Of a stretch of 64,000 bases of DNA, positions 21,612-32,831 are shown piece after piece. This DNA comes from Rubrivivax sp. (GTDB lineage: Bacteria > Pseudomonadota > Gammaproteobacteria > Burkholderiales > Burkholderiaceae_C), in contig JAHECD010000007.1 of NCBI GenBank assembly GCA_024641945.1, positions 1-64,000 of the forward strand. Direction: 5' to 3'. The notes beneath the pieces were generated by a model, which was given only the letters and a program-made list of their open reading frames with translations, was not told the origin of the DNA and made no database searches. Both the position numbers and the translations under genes were made by a program. The stretch's first letter is position 1; the number at the start of each line of letters is the position of its first letter.

Positions 21612-21739
21612 GTAGGTGTTAACCCATCTAATGATGCAATCGTTACCGGCACTTCGCCGCATCAGGCGCGCGCCGCATCGGCATGTGAGAATGAAATCCG
21701 TCGGCCGCCAAGATGTCGGCGCCTGCCCCGCACGAGCCC

Positions 21740-22825
21740 ATGTCAAAGACCCAACGACCCACGGACGACACGTCACCCGGGCAGCGGCGACTGCAGATGG
21801 CCGATGTCGCGCGCATGGCTGGTGTCTCGGTATCCACCGTATCGCGCGCATTGGCCGGCAGCGATTTGATCAATCCCGAGACCCGGACCCGCATCGCCGA
21901 TCTCGCGCGCTCGCTCAACTACACGATCAACGTCGGTGCGCAGAACCTGCGCCTGCGGCAAAACCGCACCGTGGGCCTCGTGATCCCGCTCGACACGAAG
22001 ACGCGCCAGCACATCTCGGACCCGTTCTTCCTCGCGCTGATGGGCTCCATCGCCGATGCGCTGACCGACCAGGGATTCGACGTGCTGCTGTCGCGTGTGG
22101 ACGCGGCACGGCTGGACCATGCGGCCACGCTGGTGGACACCGGGCGCGCGATCGGCGTCCTGCTGATCGGCCAATGGCATCACCACGATCAACTCAATGC
22201 GCTGGCGTTGCGTGGCGTACCGCTCGTGGTCTGGGGCGCGCAACTCGCGGGGCAGACCTATTGCACGGTCGGCAGCGACAACGTGGCGGGCGGCCAGTTG
22301 GCCACACAGCATCTGGTCGAGCAAGGCTGCCGGCGCATCCTGTTTCTGGGCGATACCGACCTGCCGGAGGTGACGCGCCGCCATGAGGGTTACCTGCAGG
22401 CGCTGCAACGTCACGGCATCCCCACCGTGCCCGGCCTGCATCTGGGCGTGCCGTTCTCCACCGATCTGGCGCGGCCGATGATCGAGGCCCACATTGCCGG
22501 CGGCCCGGCCTTCGACGGTGTCTTCGCCTGCTCCGACCTGCTCGCGATGACCACCATCAATGCCTTGCGCGCCACAGGCCGGCACGTGCCCGACGATTTG
22601 CCGGTGGTCGGCTACGACGATGTCGAACTGGCGCGCCACCTGCATCCGTCGTTGACGACGGTGCGCCAGTCGATCGACCGGGCGGGCATCGCGATGGTCG
22701 ATGCGCTCGTGCGCATCATCGGCGGCGAAAAGGTGGCGCCGATCCAGTTGCCGACCGAATTGGTCGTGCGCGAGACGAGCCGCGCAGTGGCCGCTCGAAA
22801 GCCCACGCGCAGGACCACCGGCTAG
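21740..22825 (+). CDS. LacI-family transcriptional regulator
   Basis: [38 protein letters not shown] plus a periplasmic-binding-like effector domain ([35 protein letters not shown]). Confidence 0.93.
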   Translation: MSKTQRPTDDTSPGQRRLQMADVARMAGVSVSTVSRALAGSDLINPETRTRIADLARSLNYTINVGAQNLRLRQNRTVGLVIPLDTKTRQHISDPFFLALMGSIADALTDQGFDVLLSRVDAARLDHAATLVDTGRAIGVLLIGQWHHHDQLNALALRGVPLVVWGAQLAGQTYCTVGSDNVAGGQLATQHLVEQGCRRILFLGDTDLPEVTRRHEGYLQALQRHGIPTVPGLHLGVPFSTDLARPMIEAHIAGGPAFDGVFACSDLLAMTTINALRATGRHVPDDLPVVGYDDVELARHLHPSLTTVRQSIDRAGIAMVDALVRIIGGEKVAPIQLPTELVVRETSRAVAARKPTRRTTG

Positions 22826-23880
22826 GGCAGCCGTTCGAGCGCGTGCTGGTACGCGCCGTGGTGCATCAGGTCGTCCCAGGCCAGAGGCGCTGTCTGCGGC
22901 AACATCGCCAGACGCCGCACCTCGCTGTCAGGATCAGGCAGCCAATGGCCTTGCTCCTTCTGCACGATGAGGCCGTCGAGCAGCCCGTCGAGCGCCGCGC
23001 CGCCGTCGACCGACTGGTTGCAGAGCAACACCATGTCGCAACCCGCCCCGAGTGCCAGCGCGGCCGCCTCGCTGTAGGTGATCTCGCGCCCATCGAGTTG
23101 GCGAGCGCCTTCCATGCTGAGATCGTCGCTGAAGATCGCACCGCCGAAGCCGAGCTGGCCCCTGAGGATGTCCTTCAGCCAACGCTCCGAAAAGCCCGCC
23201 GGCCGATGGTCGACCTTCGGGAAGATCACGTGTGCGGGCATCACACCCGCGAGGGTCGTGGACAACCACTCGTAGGGACGTGCGTCGTCGGCCAGTATCG
23301 CCTTCAGCGAACGCTTGTCGACCGGCACGGCCACGTGGCTGTCGGCCTTGACGAACCCGTGCCCGGGATAGTGCTTGCCGCAGTTGGCCATGCCAGCGAG
23401 CAGCAGACCATGCATCAGGCTCTTGGCCAGCACCGTGGCCACACGTGCATCGCGATGGAATGCGCGGTCGCCGATCACGCTGCTGGCGCCGAAATCGAGG
23501 TCGAGCACGGGCGTGAAGCTCAGGTCCACGCCACAGGCGCGCAGTTCCGCCCCGAGCACGTAACCTGCGGCGGTGGCGGCGTCGGTAGCGCCGAGCGCAT
23601 CCTTCATCCACTGCTCGCCGAGCGCGCGCATCGGCGGCAGGTGCGTGAAGCCGTCGGTTCGGAACCGTTGCACGCGCCCGCCTTCGTGGTCGACGCAGAT
23701 CAGCATGTCGGGACGCGCGGCCTTGATCTCCGCGGTCAACCGCGTGAGCTGCGCACGATCGACCCAGTTGCGTGCGAAGAGGATCAGGCCACCGGCCAGC
23801 GGGTGCTTCAGGCGGCGCCGGTCATCAGCGGTCAGCGTGGTGCCGGCAATGTCGAGCACGATGGGGGCGTGAGGTTGCAT
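22822..23880 (-). CDS. nagZ: Beta-N-acetylhexosaminidase NagZ
   Basis: [54 protein letters not shown] and [10 protein letters not shown]. Confidence 0.95.
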   Translation of the reverse strand: MQPHAPIVLDIAGTTLTADDRRRLKHPLAGGLILFARNWVDRAQLTRLTAEIKAARPDMLICVDHEGGRVQRFRTDGFTHLPPMRALGEQWMKDALGATDAATAAGYVLGAELRACGVDLSFTPVLDLDFGASSVIGDRAFHRDARVATVLAKSLMHGLLLAGMANCGKHYPGHGFVKADSHVAVPVDKRSLKAILADDARPYEWLSTTLAGVMPAHVIFPKVDHRPAGFSERWLKDILRGQLGFGGAIFSDDLSMEGARQLDGREITYSEAAALALGAGCDMVLLCNQSVDGGAALDGLLDGLIVQKEQGHWLPDPDSEVRRLAMLPQTAPLAWDDLMHHGAYQHALERLP

Positions 23881-23882
23881 CT

Positions 23883-24278
23883 TCAGTCTTTCGTTTCGAC
23901 CACTACGAAGGCGGCGGCAAAGTCGGTTTCGTCGGTCACGCTGACGTGCGCGCGCAACCCACGCTGGGCAAACCATTCGGCGAGGGCCCCATGCAGCAGG
24001 ATCTCGGGCTTGCCACTGCGTGCCTTGACGATCTCGCACGCGCGCCACGTCATCGGCATGCGCATGCCCAGCCCGATGGCCTTGGAAAACGCCTCCTTGG
24101 CCGAGAAGCGCGTGGCCAGATAACGAAGGCCGCGCGCGGGCACGGCCAAGCGCCGCTGGCGAAAGACTTCGAGCTCGTGCACGCCCAGCACCTTGTGCGC
24201 AAAGCGGTCGCCGCGCCGCGCCACCGTGGCCTCGATTCGGCGGATGTCGCAGAGATCGGTGCCGATGCCGAAGATCAT
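23883..24278 (-). CDS. acpS: Holo-[acyl-carrier-protein] synthase
   Basis: [23 protein letters not shown]...[20 protein letters not shown]. Confidence 0.95.
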   Translation of the reverse strand: MIFGIGTDLCDIRRIEATVARRGDRFAHKVLGVHELEVFRQRRLAVPARGLRYLATRFSAKEAFSKAIGLGMRMPMTWRACEIVKARSGKPEILLHGALAEWFAQRGLRAHVSVTDETDFAAAFVVVETKD

Positions 24279-25075
24279 GGGTGCACGGGCCCGGTGCACG
24301 CCAGGCGGATGCAGCGCTGGTATTGGCGCACGGTCTCGGCCATGCCGAACTCGAGCGCATCGGCGGCGATGGCGTGGCCGATGGACACCTCGGCAACATC
24401 CGGCACCGCACGCAGGAAGTCGGCAAGGTTGTCGCGGTTCAGGTCGTGCCCGGCGTTGACGCCCAGTCCGGCGGCCTGCGCGGCCTGCGCCGCTGCGGCG
24501 TAGCGCGTCAGAGAGGCCGTGCGGCGTGAAGTGGCGTGGTCGCGTGCATACGCCTCGGTGTAGAGCTCGACACGATCGGCGCCAACGGCGCGGGCGAGCG
24601 CCATCGACGCCGGGTCCGGATCCATGAAGAGGCTCACCCGCACGCCCAGGGCATGCAGTTCGTCGATGAGCGGGCGCAGCCGGTCACCATCCTGAGCCAG
24701 GTTCCAGCCATGGTCGGACGTGGCCTGCTCGACGCTGTCGGGCACGAAGGTCGCCTGTTGTGGCCGTACCGCCCGCACCAGGTCCATCAGGTTGTGGAAC
24801 GGGTTGCCCTCGAGGTTGAATTCGGCCTGCGGCCAGCGCTTCAAGAGTGCGGCCAGGTCGAAAACATCCTGTGTAGTGACGTGGCGTGCATCGGGCCTCG
24901 GGTGCACGGTGATGCCGTCGGCACCGGCTTCGAGCGCCATCGTCGCAAGTCTGACGACGTCGGGCAGCCCCACCGGGCGGCTGTTGCGCAGCAGTGCAAT
25001 GCGGTTGACGTTGACTGACAGCGCCGTCTGGCCGGCATGCCGGCCTGGCGCATCCGGGGCAACGAGGGGGTTCAT
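24275..25075 (-). CDS. pdxJ: Pyridoxine 5'-phosphate synthase
   Basis: [48 protein letters not shown] and [15 protein letters not shown]. Confidence 0.96.
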   Translation of the reverse strand: MNPLVAPDAPGRHAGQTALSVNVNRIALLRNSRPVGLPDVVRLATMALEAGADGITVHPRPDARHVTTQDVFDLAALLKRWPQAEFNLEGNPFHNLMDLVRAVRPQQATFVPDSVEQATSDHGWNLAQDGDRLRPLIDELHALGVRVSLFMDPDPASMALARAVGADRVELYTEAYARDHATSRRTASLTRYAAAAQAAQAAGLGVNAGHDLNRDNLADFLRAVPDVAEVSIGHAIAADALEFGMAETVRQYQRCIRLACTGPVHP

Positions 25076-25920
25076 CGGATGGCGTCGGTAGGAGGGTCGA
25101 TCAACCGTTGCACGCTTTGCATCACCTGGCGCGTGCGCAGCGTGGCGGAGCCGAGATGATAGTGAAGCAGGGCACGCAAGCCCGCGCGCAACCCGCCCAG
25201 ACACGGCAGGCATGCTGCCTGAAGCTCGGCGGGCGCGCCGCTATGGTCCAGGATCGACTGCAGGGCGCGCAGGGTACCTCCGCCAATGCGCACGGCCTCG
25301 TCGTGCGTGGGCACGACCCCGGATTCGGGAATGAGTTGGTAGCCGGCGTCGTCGGTCACGGGCCGCTGTGTCAGGGTCACGAGGGACAGGTCGGGCATCA
25401 CGCCGGTGTCGCGCAGCAGCACGAGCTCGAACGCGCGCAAGGCGGCCTGCGCCAGCATCTCGTCACCCTCGGCCAACACCGGCAAGGTGGCGACATAGGC
25501 ATCGAAGAGGCCCGGGTGCGGGTCGTGCCGCGCCAGCAGCTTCATCAGCAATTCGTTGCAGTAGAAACCGGTGAAGAGCGCATTGCCGGACAGCATCGGC
25601 CCGCCGCCGGCCCATTCGGCGTGGCGCAGGTTGTGGATCTCGGCGCTTTCGTCGGCCGGCGTTCGCCCGAGCGTGACGTGCAGTCGCTGGAATGGCAGCA
25701 GCACCGGCCTCAATTGCGAGTACGGCCGCTTGGCCCCTTTCGCCGCCACGGCGACGCGCCCGCGCTCCCGCGTGAACAGGTCGAGGATGAGGCTCGTCTC
25801 GCTCCAGTCGTAGCGGTGCAGCACGAAGGCCTCGAGGTGGAAAGGCACCACGCGGATTCGCGGGCTTGGTGCAACGCCACCCCGAGGGCGCGACGCACCC
25901 GGTGCGCTGCCGGTGCTCAC
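25072..25920 (-). CDS. recO: DNA repair protein RecO
   Basis: [37 protein letters not shown]...[17 protein letters not shown] start overlaps the era stop. Confidence 0.92.
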   Translation of the reverse strand: MSTGSAPGASRPRGGVAPSPRIRVVPFHLEAFVLHRYDWSETSLILDLFTRERGRVAVAAKGAKRPYSQLRPVLLPFQRLHVTLGRTPADESAEIHNLRHAEWAGGGPMLSGNALFTGFYCNELLMKLLARHDPHPGLFDAYVATLPVLAEGDEMLAQAALRAFELVLLRDTGVMPDLSLVTLTQRPVTDDAGYQLIPESGVVPTHDEAVRIGGGTLRALQSILDHSGAPAELQAACLPCLGGLRAGLRALLHYHLGSATLRTRQVMQSVQRLIDPPTDAIR

Positions 25921-26846
25921 TCGTAGCCGTAGGTGCGAAGGTGCTGCTCGTCGTCGGCCCAGCCGCTGCGCACCTTGACCCACAGCTCGAGGAAGACCTT
26001 CGCCTGCATGAGCTGCTCGAGTTCCTGCCGGGCCTCGCTGCCGATGCGCTTGAGGCGCTCGCCACCTTCGCCGATGATCATGCCCTTCTGCGCATCGCGC
26101 TCCACCACGATGGTGGCGGCGATGCGGCGCAGGCTGCCCTCTTCCTCGAACTTGTCGATCACGACGGTGGAGGTGTAGGGCAGCTCGTCGCCCGTCAGTC
26201 GAAACAGTTTTTCGCGGATCAGCTCGCTGGCAAGGAACCGGTCGCTGCGGTCGGTAAGCGCATCTTCTTCATGGAGCCACTCCTGCTCGGGCAGGTAGGG
26301 CTCGACGATCGCGAACAACCGGTCGACATCGGCCCCGCGTGTGGCCGCCATCGGCACGTACTCGGCAAACGGATGGCGTTCCTGCATGCTCTTCAGCCAA
26401 GGCAGCACGTCGGTGCGACGCGCCATCGCGTCGAGCTTGTTCGCTACCAGCAGCACGGGCTTGTCCGGTGGCATGAGCGCCAGCACCTTGGCGTCGTCCA
26501 GGCCGAACCGCCCAGCTTCGACGACGAAGAGCACCACGTCGACGTCGGACAGCGACGACTTCACGGTACGGTTCAGCGTTCGGTTCAGCGCTGCACTGTG
26601 TTTCATCTGAAAGCCCGGCGTGTCGACGAAGATGAATTGCGTCGCGCCACGAGTGCGGATGCCGGTGATCCTGTGGCGCGTGGTCTGGGCTTTCTTCGAC
26701 GTGATGCTGATCTTCTGGCCGACCAGCGCATTCAGCAAGGTGCTCTTGCCGACATTCGGCCGCCCGACGATCGCCACCAGACCACATCGGTGCGGCACGC
26801 CCGCCGCTGGCGCCGGCTCCATTTTGGGTGTCGGCGCCGACGTCAT
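25917..26846 (-). CDS. era: GTPase Era
   Basis: [50 protein letters not shown], and a KH domain. Confidence 0.96.
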   Translation of the reverse strand: MTSAPTPKMEPAPAAGVPHRCGLVAIVGRPNVGKSTLLNALVGQKISITSKKAQTTRHRITGIRTRGATQFIFVDTPGFQMKHSAALNRTLNRTVKSSLSDVDVVLFVVEAGRFGLDDAKVLALMPPDKPVLLVANKLDAMARRTDVLPWLKSMQERHPFAEYVPMAATRGADVDRLFAIVEPYLPEQEWLHEEDALTDRSDRFLASELIREKLFRLTGDELPYTSTVVIDKFEEEGSLRRIAATIVVERDAQKGMIIGEGGERLKRIGSEARQELEQLMQAKVFLELWVKVRSGWADDEQHLRTYGYE

Positions 26847-27547
26847 GAGCGCAACGGGCCGCCGGGCTGGTCGCTCGCCTTCAATGTATCGAGCATCCGC
26901 CGTGCGGCCTCTTGCTCGGCGTTGCGGCGCGACCGACCCTCGCCGGTCTCTATGAGGCCCAAGGCAGCGACCGCGCATTCGACCTCGAACGTCTGCGCGT
27001 GCGCCTGCCCACGCGTGCTCTTGATGCGGTAGGCCGGGACCGGCAGTCGGCGCCCCTGCAGCCATTCCTGGAGTTCCGTCTTCGGATCCTTGCTCCAGTT
27101 GCCGACCTCGGTGCCCGTGATCAATTCGCCGAAGAGGCGCTGCACGACACCGTGCGCGGCTTCAAAGCCGCCATCGAGGAAGGTCGCGCCGATGATCGCC
27201 TCGACGGCGTCGGCGAGCGTCGACGGGCGCTGGGCGCCACTCGCGCGCATTTCGCTTTCAGACAGGCGCAGCACTTCGGGCAGCCCCAGTTGCAGGCCGG
27301 CGCGATGCAGGCTGTCCTCGCGCACCAGGTGCGCACGCACACGCGTCAGATCGCCTTCGTCGGAGCCGGCAAATCGATCGAAGAGCAGACTGGAGACCGC
27401 CAGGTTCAAGACCGCATCACCCAGAAATTCGAGGCGCTCGTTGTGATCGGCACCAAAGCTGCGGTGCGTCAGCGCGCGCGTCAACAGGGAAGGCTGCGCA
27501 AAGCGGTGGCCAAGTCGATGCTGGAGGCTTTCTAGTCGTTGATCCAT
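26843..27547 (-). CDS. rnc: Ribonuclease III
   Basis: [35 protein letters not shown] and a C-terminal dsRBD. Confidence 0.96.
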   Translation of the reverse strand: MDQRLESLQHRLGHRFAQPSLLTRALTHRSFGADHNERLEFLGDAVLNLAVSSLLFDRFAGSDEGDLTRVRAHLVREDSLHRAGLQLGLPEVLRLSESEMRASGAQRPSTLADAVEAIIGATFLDGGFEAAHGVVQRLFGELITGTEVGNWSKDPKTELQEWLQGRRLPVPAYRIKSTRGQAHAQTFEVECAVAALGLIETGEGRSRRNAEQEAARRMLDTLKASDQPGGPLRS

Positions 27548-27565
27548 CGGTCCCCGAAGTGTGCG

Positions 27566-27937
27566 CTATTTCGAGCGCCCCTCATACTTCAGCAGGATGT
27601 ACACCGGCCCGGCGATGGGCACTTCCTTGTCGTAGGCGAAGGCAATGACGACACGGTCGTTCTCCTTCGTGATCTCGAGATCCTTGCCGGAAATCGACGT
27701 GATCGAATATTCGATTTCCTTCTGACGGTCGAACGCCGCACGAATGTCCCCGACGGTCGCCGGCGGCGCGGCCGCGATCTTGTCGACCGCGCTCTGGATC
27801 GTCGTGTATTCGTTCACCGTGGGCAGCACCCGCACGGCCACGTAGCCGGCGAACCCGATGACGATGGCCCAGAACAGCAGGCCGACCATCGTGACGCCGC
27901 GTTGCGTGCGACCACTTTGGGAATGCTTCGAGATCAT
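27566..27937 (-). CDS. DUF4845-type membrane protein
   Basis: RTQRGVTMVGLLFWAIVIGFAGYVAVRVLPTVNEY. Small one-TM protein at the conserved position between lepB and rnc. Confidence 0.8.
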   Translation of the reverse strand: MISKHSQSGRTQRGVTMVGLLFWAIVIGFAGYVAVRVLPTVNEYTTIQSAVDKIAAAPPATVGDIRAAFDRQKEIEYSITSISGKDLEITKENDRVVIAFAYDKEVPIAGPVYILLKYEGRSK

Positions 27938-27976
27938 TGTTTCAGGCCCCCAGGACGCTGCCGCTGAGCGGTGCCG

Positions 27977-28948
27977 TCAGTGGAAGGCGCCGATGCGGCC
28001 GAGATTGCCAAAGTTCATCCACACGAAGAAGGCCCGTCCGACGATGTTCTCGTCCGGCACGAAACCCCAGTAGCGGGAGTCCTGCGAATTGTCGCGGTTG
28101 TCACCCATCATGAAGTAGTGGCCCTGTGGCACCTTGCACACCACACCCTCTGCCGAGTAGCGACAATTCTCACGAAAGGCGAACTGTTTGTCATCGGTGC
28201 CGAAGAACGCTTGCCTCCGCGGGTCGACGAGGATCCGATGCTCGACATCGCCGAGCTTCTCCTGGAACAGCGGTGCGTAGCGCAGGCTGTCCTCGTCGTA
28301 GTACTCGCCTTTGGCCTGCTCCGGCACTTCTTGCCCGTTGATCGTGAGCTTCTGGTTCAGATAGGCGACCTCGTCGCCAGGCACCCCAACAACACGCTTG
28401 ATGTAGTCCATGCGCGGGTCCGGCGGGTAGCGGAAGACCATCACGTCGCCGCGCTTCGGGTCCTGATTGGCGACGATCTTTTTGTTGATCACCGGCAGCC
28501 GGATGCCGTAGTGAAACTTGTTCACGAGGATCAAGTCGCCGACGAGCAGCGTGGGCACCATCGAGCCGGACGGAATCTTGAACGGCTCGAACAGGAATGA
28601 CCGCAGCAGGAAGACGACCACGATCACCGGAAACAGTCCCGCCGTCCAGTCGAGCCACCACGGCTGCATCAGCAGCTTCTCGCGTGCCTGGGTGACATCG
28701 CCATCGACCTTGTCGATACCCATGCGGGCGAGTTCCGCGCGGCGCGCGGTGTCCTGCTGTTCGAGCGTGGCAGCGGCAGCCTCGCGCTGGGGCTTGAAGT
28801 AGAACCGCTCTGCCATCCAGTAGGCGAAGGTCACCAGCGTCAGCAGGAACAGCAGCAGCGAGAAATTGCCCAGCCAGTAGCCGAGCCACCAACCGCCGAG
28901 GTAGACCGCCAGCGCGGCGCCCAGCGCCGCCGTGATTGCATTCATCAT
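27977..28948 (-). CDS. lepB: Signal peptidase I
   Basis: FLFEPFKIPSGSMVPTLLVGDLILVNKFHYG, GDVMVFRYP and YFMMGDNRDNSQDSRYWGFV. Confidence 0.96.
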   Translation of the reverse strand: MMNAITAALGAALAVYLGGWWLGYWLGNFSLLLFLLTLVTFAYWMAERFYFKPQREAAAATLEQQDTARRAELARMGIDKVDGDVTQAREKLLMQPWWLDWTAGLFPVIVVVFLLRSFLFEPFKIPSGSMVPTLLVGDLILVNKFHYGIRLPVINKKIVANQDPKRGDVMVFRYPPDPRMDYIKRVVGVPGDEVAYLNQKLTINGQEVPEQAKGEYYDEDSLRYAPLFQEKLGDVEHRILVDPRRQAFFGTDDKQFAFRENCRYSAEGVVCKVPQGHYFMMGDNRDNSQDSRYWGFVPDENIVGRAFFVWMNFGNLGRIGAFH

Positions 28949-28955
28949 GGGATGT

Positions 28956-30764
28956 TCAGTCGTCCACTTGGAGGATGGCCAGGAAGGCTTCCTGCGGCAC
29001 CTCGACGGAGCCGATCTGCTTCATGCGCTTCTTGCCGGCCTTCTGCTTCTCGAGCAGCTTCTTCTTGCGTGTGATGTCGCCGCCGTAGCATTTTGCCAGC
29101 ACGTTCTTGCGCAGCGCCTTGATGTTCTCGCGCGCGATGATGTTGGCGCCGATGGCAGCCTGTATCGCCACGTCGTACATCTGGCGCGGAATCTGCTCGC
29201 GCATCTTGGCCGCCACGGCGCGTCCACGGTACTGGCTCTGCGCGCGGTGGACGATGATGCTGAGCGCATCGATGCGGTCGCCGTTGATCAGCAGGTCGAC
29301 CTTGACGACGTCGGCGGCACGATATTCCTTGAACTCGTAATCCATCGAGGCATAGCCGCGCGACACACTCTTGAGCTTGTCAAAGAAGTCGAGCACGATC
29401 TCGGCCAGCGGCAACTCGTAGGTCAGCATGACCTGGCGCCCGTGGTAGGCCATGTTGAGTTGCACGCCGCGCTTCTGGTTGCACAGTGTCATCACCGGGC
29501 CGACGGAGTCTTGCGGCATATAGAGGTGCACGGTGACGATCGGTTCTCGGATCTCGCGGATACGGCCGAGGTCGGGCATCTTCGACGGGTTCTCGACCAG
29601 CAGGACCGTGTCGTCGTTCAGTTCGACCTCATAGACCACACTGGGTGCCGTGGTGATGAGGTCCTGATCGAATTCCCGCTCCAGCCGCTCCTGCACGATT
29701 TCCATGTGGAGCAGGCCGAGGAAGCCGCAACGGAACCCGAACCCAAGGGCCTGGCTGACTTCGGGCTCATAGCGCAGAGACGAATCATTGAGCTTGAGCT
29801 TTTCAAGCGCGTCGCGCAGCTGGTCGTACTCGCTCGCCTCGGTGGGATACAAGCCGGCAAATACCTGCGGCTGGATTTCCTTGAAGCCCGGCAGCGCCTC
29901 GGTGGCGGGCCCGGCATTGTTGGGCAGCTTCTTTTCCAGGGTGATCGTGTCGCCCACCTTGGCGGCCTGCAACTCCTTGATGCCGCAGATGATGAATCCG
30001 ACTTCGCCGGCTTTCAGGTTTTCGCGCGGTACGGATTTGGGCGTGAAGACGCCCATCTGCTCGATGCCGAACACGGTGTTCGTCGCCATCATCCGAATGC
30101 GTTCGCCTTTGCCCAGGCTGCCGTCGACCACGCGCACGAGCATGACGACACCCACGTAGTTGTCGAACCAGCTGTCAATGATCATGGCCCGCGGCGGACC
30201 GTCGGCGTTGCCGCGCGGCGCCGGCATGCGTGCGATCACCGCTTCGAGGATGTCGTCCAACCCCAGGCCAGTCTTGGCTGAACATGGAATTGCGTTCTCG
30301 GCGTCGATGCCGATCACGTCCTCGATCTCTTCCTTCGCGCGGTCAGGATCGGCCTGCGGAAGGTCCATCTTGTTCAGCACGGGCACCACCTCGACGCCGA
30401 GGTCGAGCGCGGTGTAGCAGTTGGCGACGGTCTGCGCCTCGACACCCTGCGACGCATCGACCACCAGCAATGCGCCTTCACATGCAGACAGCGACCGGCT
30501 CACTTCGTAGGAGAAGTCCACATGGCCCGGCGTGTCGATCAGATTGAGTTGGTAGGTTTTGCCGTCGCGTGCCTTGTATTCGAGCGCCGCCGTCTGTGCC
30601 TTGATCGTGATTCCGCGCTCGCGCTCGATGTCCATCGAGTCGAGAACCTGCGCTTCCATTTCCCGATCGCTCAGCCCGCCGCAGCGCTGAATGATGCGGT
30701 CGGCGAGCGTGCTCTTGCCATGGTCGATGTGGGCAATGATGGAGAAGTTGCGGATCAGATTCAT
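28956..30764 (-). CDS. lepA: Elongation factor 4 (LepA)
   Basis: [26 protein letters not shown] start, [14 protein letters not shown]. Confidence 0.97.
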   Translation of the reverse strand: MNLIRNFSIIAHIDHGKSTLADRIIQRCGGLSDREMEAQVLDSMDIERERGITIKAQTAALEYKARDGKTYQLNLIDTPGHVDFSYEVSRSLSACEGALLVVDASQGVEAQTVANCYTALDLGVEVVPVLNKMDLPQADPDRAKEEIEDVIGIDAENAIPCSAKTGLGLDDILEAVIARMPAPRGNADGPPRAMIIDSWFDNYVGVVMLVRVVDGSLGKGERIRMMATNTVFGIEQMGVFTPKSVPRENLKAGEVGFIICGIKELQAAKVGDTITLEKKLPNNAGPATEALPGFKEIQPQVFAGLYPTEASEYDQLRDALEKLKLNDSSLRYEPEVSQALGFGFRCGFLGLLHMEIVQERLEREFDQDLITTAPSVVYEVELNDDTVLLVENPSKMPDLGRIREIREPIVTVHLYMPQDSVGPVMTLCNQKRGVQLNMAYHGRQVMLTYELPLAEIVLDFFDKLKSVSRGYASMDYEFKEYRAADVVKVDLLINGDRIDALSIIVHRAQSQYRGRAVAAKMREQIPRQMYDVAIQAAIGANIIARENIKALRKNVLAKCYGGDITRKKKLLEKQKAGKKRMKQIGSVEVPQEAFLAILQVDD

Positions 30765-30857
30765 CGATGAAAAGTAGACCTGGGCCAAGCTTTCGAGACT
30801 GCACGAAGCGACCGACTGCACTTACCGCGGTGCGAACAGCATGGCACGCAGACAGAC

Positions 30858-30924
30858 GTAAAAAAAAGGCGCGTCGAACTGGCGACGCGCCTTCCAACAA
30901 AAGATATGGCAACTGCTTGTTGGG
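30858..30924 (-). ncRNA. Candidate ~65 nt small RNA upstream of lepA
   Basis: Minus strand reads CCAACAA-16 nt-TTGTTGG hairpin (30923..30894), then GGCGCGTCG-CCAGTT-CGACGCGCC + 8 T (30891..30860). A TACAAT -10-like box at 30935..30930 lies just upstream. Confidence 0.5.
30860..30893 (-). terminator. Rho-independent terminator, minus strand
   Basis: 9-bp perfect GC-rich stem (GGCGCGTCG/CGACGCGCC), 6-nt loop, followed by TTTTTTTT on the minus strand. Confidence 0.85.
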
Positions 30925-31291
30925 AGTTCATTGTAGCCAAAACCACCCCGCTGGAACCCGCGCCAATGCTCGATTTGCGCTCGTTGCGGGGTGCCAACAG
31001 CAAAACTTGTCAACAGCTTATAAACACCCCGTCAAAGATCGCGGGACAACCCGGAAGCCGATTCGGACTTGTCTCCAGGTCGCATTGAAATTGACCTAAA
31101 GTGCCGCCACCGAAGGCCCATTTTAGACTGCACGGCCGTCAATACCGTCATATGGAAGTTATCGGTGTGAGAGCACACTAACTTTTCCATGAAGTCCGCT
31201 GGCAAATTGAAACAGGACGGACGCGGCACACTCTCGTAAAGTGGAAAGGCCCTTGGGTTCAGTCGGATTGCCGAATTGGCAGCCCCGGCGC

Positions 31292-32767
31292 TCAGCGGCT
31301 CGGCCGAATCACCACGTAGTTCACCCATTCGCCTCTTCGCACAAGCACACTCACGGGCTTGGCTTTGTCGAATTTGCCCATCAGCATCGCGAACTGCTTG
31401 GCATCGGTGACCTCCTGGTTGTCGAACGAAAGGATCACGTCGCCCTCACGCAGACCGGCTCGCGCCGCCGCCCCGTCCACGGCTTCGACCCTGATGCCGC
31501 CCTTGACCTTGAGTTCGCGCTTCTGAGCATCAGTCAGATCGGCCGCCATGATTCCCAGCGCGTTCTTTGGCGCCGGCGGCGTGGCGCCAGGTTCGGCCTG
31601 CGCACGTTTGGACGGGCGGTCCGCCTCGAACTCACCCACTGTGACGGAAACGTCCTTGGTCGCCCCACGCCGAAAGACCTGCAGCGCCGCGTGACTGCCG
31701 GGCTTGGTTCCGCCGATGAGACGCGGCAGATCGCCCGACTTCTCGACCGTCTTGCCATCCACGCGGGTAATGATGTCGCCGGCCTCGACGCCGGCCTTGT
31801 CGGCGGGCCCGCCGGCCTCGACACTCTGGACGAACGCACCAGCGGGCTTGCCCAGCCCAATGGATTCGGCCACCTCCTTGGTGACGGGTGCGATCTGCAC
31901 ACCGATGCGGCCGCGGATCACACGCCCGTTGGTGCGGAGCTGGTCCGCCACGCGGGTGGCCTCGTCGATCGGGATCGCGAAGCTGATACCCATGAATCCG
32001 CCCGAGCGACTGTAGATCTGGGAGTTGATGCCCACGACTTCGCCGCGCAAGTTGAGCAGCGGGCCCCCGGAATTGCCTGGGTTGATGGCGACGTCTGTCT
32101 GAATGAAAGGCAGGTAGTCGCCGGTATCGCGCTGTTTTGCACTCACGATGCCCGCGGTCACCGAATTGTCCAGGCCAAATGGCGACCCGATGGCGAGCAC
32201 CCACTCGCCGACCTTCAATCGGTTCACATCGCCGATCTTCACGAACGGCAGGCCGGCGGCATCGATCTTGACCACGGCAACGTCGGTTCGCTTGTCCGCG
32301 CCAACGATGCGGGCCTTGAACTCGCGTTTGTCGGTCAACGTCACGAGCACCTCGTCGGCGCCGTCGACCACATGGGCATTCGTCATCACGAAGCCGTCCG
32401 CACTGAGGATGAAGCCGGAACCCACTCCACGCTGCTGCGGTTGCTCGTCATCGCCGCGGGGTGAGCCGCGGCGCGGTGAGTCGGGCGTGCCTGGGCCACC
32501 CGGAAGCGGGATGCCGAATCGGCGCAGAAATTCTTCCATGCGCGGGTCCATTTCGCCGCTGCCGGCGCTGGCGACTCGACTGCGCTCGAGTGTGCGGATA
32601 TTGACAACCGATGGTCCTACCCGTTCGACCAGTTCGGTGAAATCCGGAAGGGTCTGCGCGTGTCCGGTCAGGGGCAACCAAGCCCCCGCCGACAGCAGCA
32701 GGGCACCCAACATGAGCGGCAAGCGGCGCGTCGTGGACGGGATCGAGTTCAGCGCTCGAGGTTGCAT
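31292..32767 (-). CDS. degP: DegP/MucD-type periplasmic serine protease with two PDZ domains
   Basis: GSGFILSADGFVMTNAHVVDGADEV, TDVAVVKIDA and QTDVAINPGNSGGPLLNLRGEVVGIN catalytic triad contexts. Confidence 0.95.
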   Translation of the reverse strand: MQPRALNSIPSTTRRLPLMLGALLLSAGAWLPLTGHAQTLPDFTELVERVGPSVVNIRTLERSRVASAGSGEMDPRMEEFLRRFGIPLPGGPGTPDSPRRGSPRGDDEQPQQRGVGSGFILSADGFVMTNAHVVDGADEVLVTLTDKREFKARIVGADKRTDVAVVKIDAAGLPFVKIGDVNRLKVGEWVLAIGSPFGLDNSVTAGIVSAKQRDTGDYLPFIQTDVAINPGNSGGPLLNLRGEVVGINSQIYSRSGGFMGISFAIPIDEATRVADQLRTNGRVIRGRIGVQIAPVTKEVAESIGLGKPAGAFVQSVEAGGPADKAGVEAGDIITRVDGKTVEKSGDLPRLIGGTKPGSHAALQVFRRGATKDVSVTVGEFEADRPSKRAQAEPGATPPAPKNALGIMAADLTDAQKRELKVKGGIRVEAVDGAAARAGLREGDVILSFDNQEVTDAKQFAMLMGKFDKAKPVSVLVRRGEWVNYVVIRPSR

Positions 32768-32831
32768 GTTCGGATCTCCAGGTCGATTTTCAGCAGAGGC
32801 CCCGACGGCCCCGCCAAGCGAGTAGAACGGG

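Noticed and set aside
30761-31003. 80-aa ORF upstream of lepA (MLLAPRNERKSS...)
   Set aside because: Spans the strong terminator hairpin and the -10-like box, and has no recognisable family. More likely non-coding.
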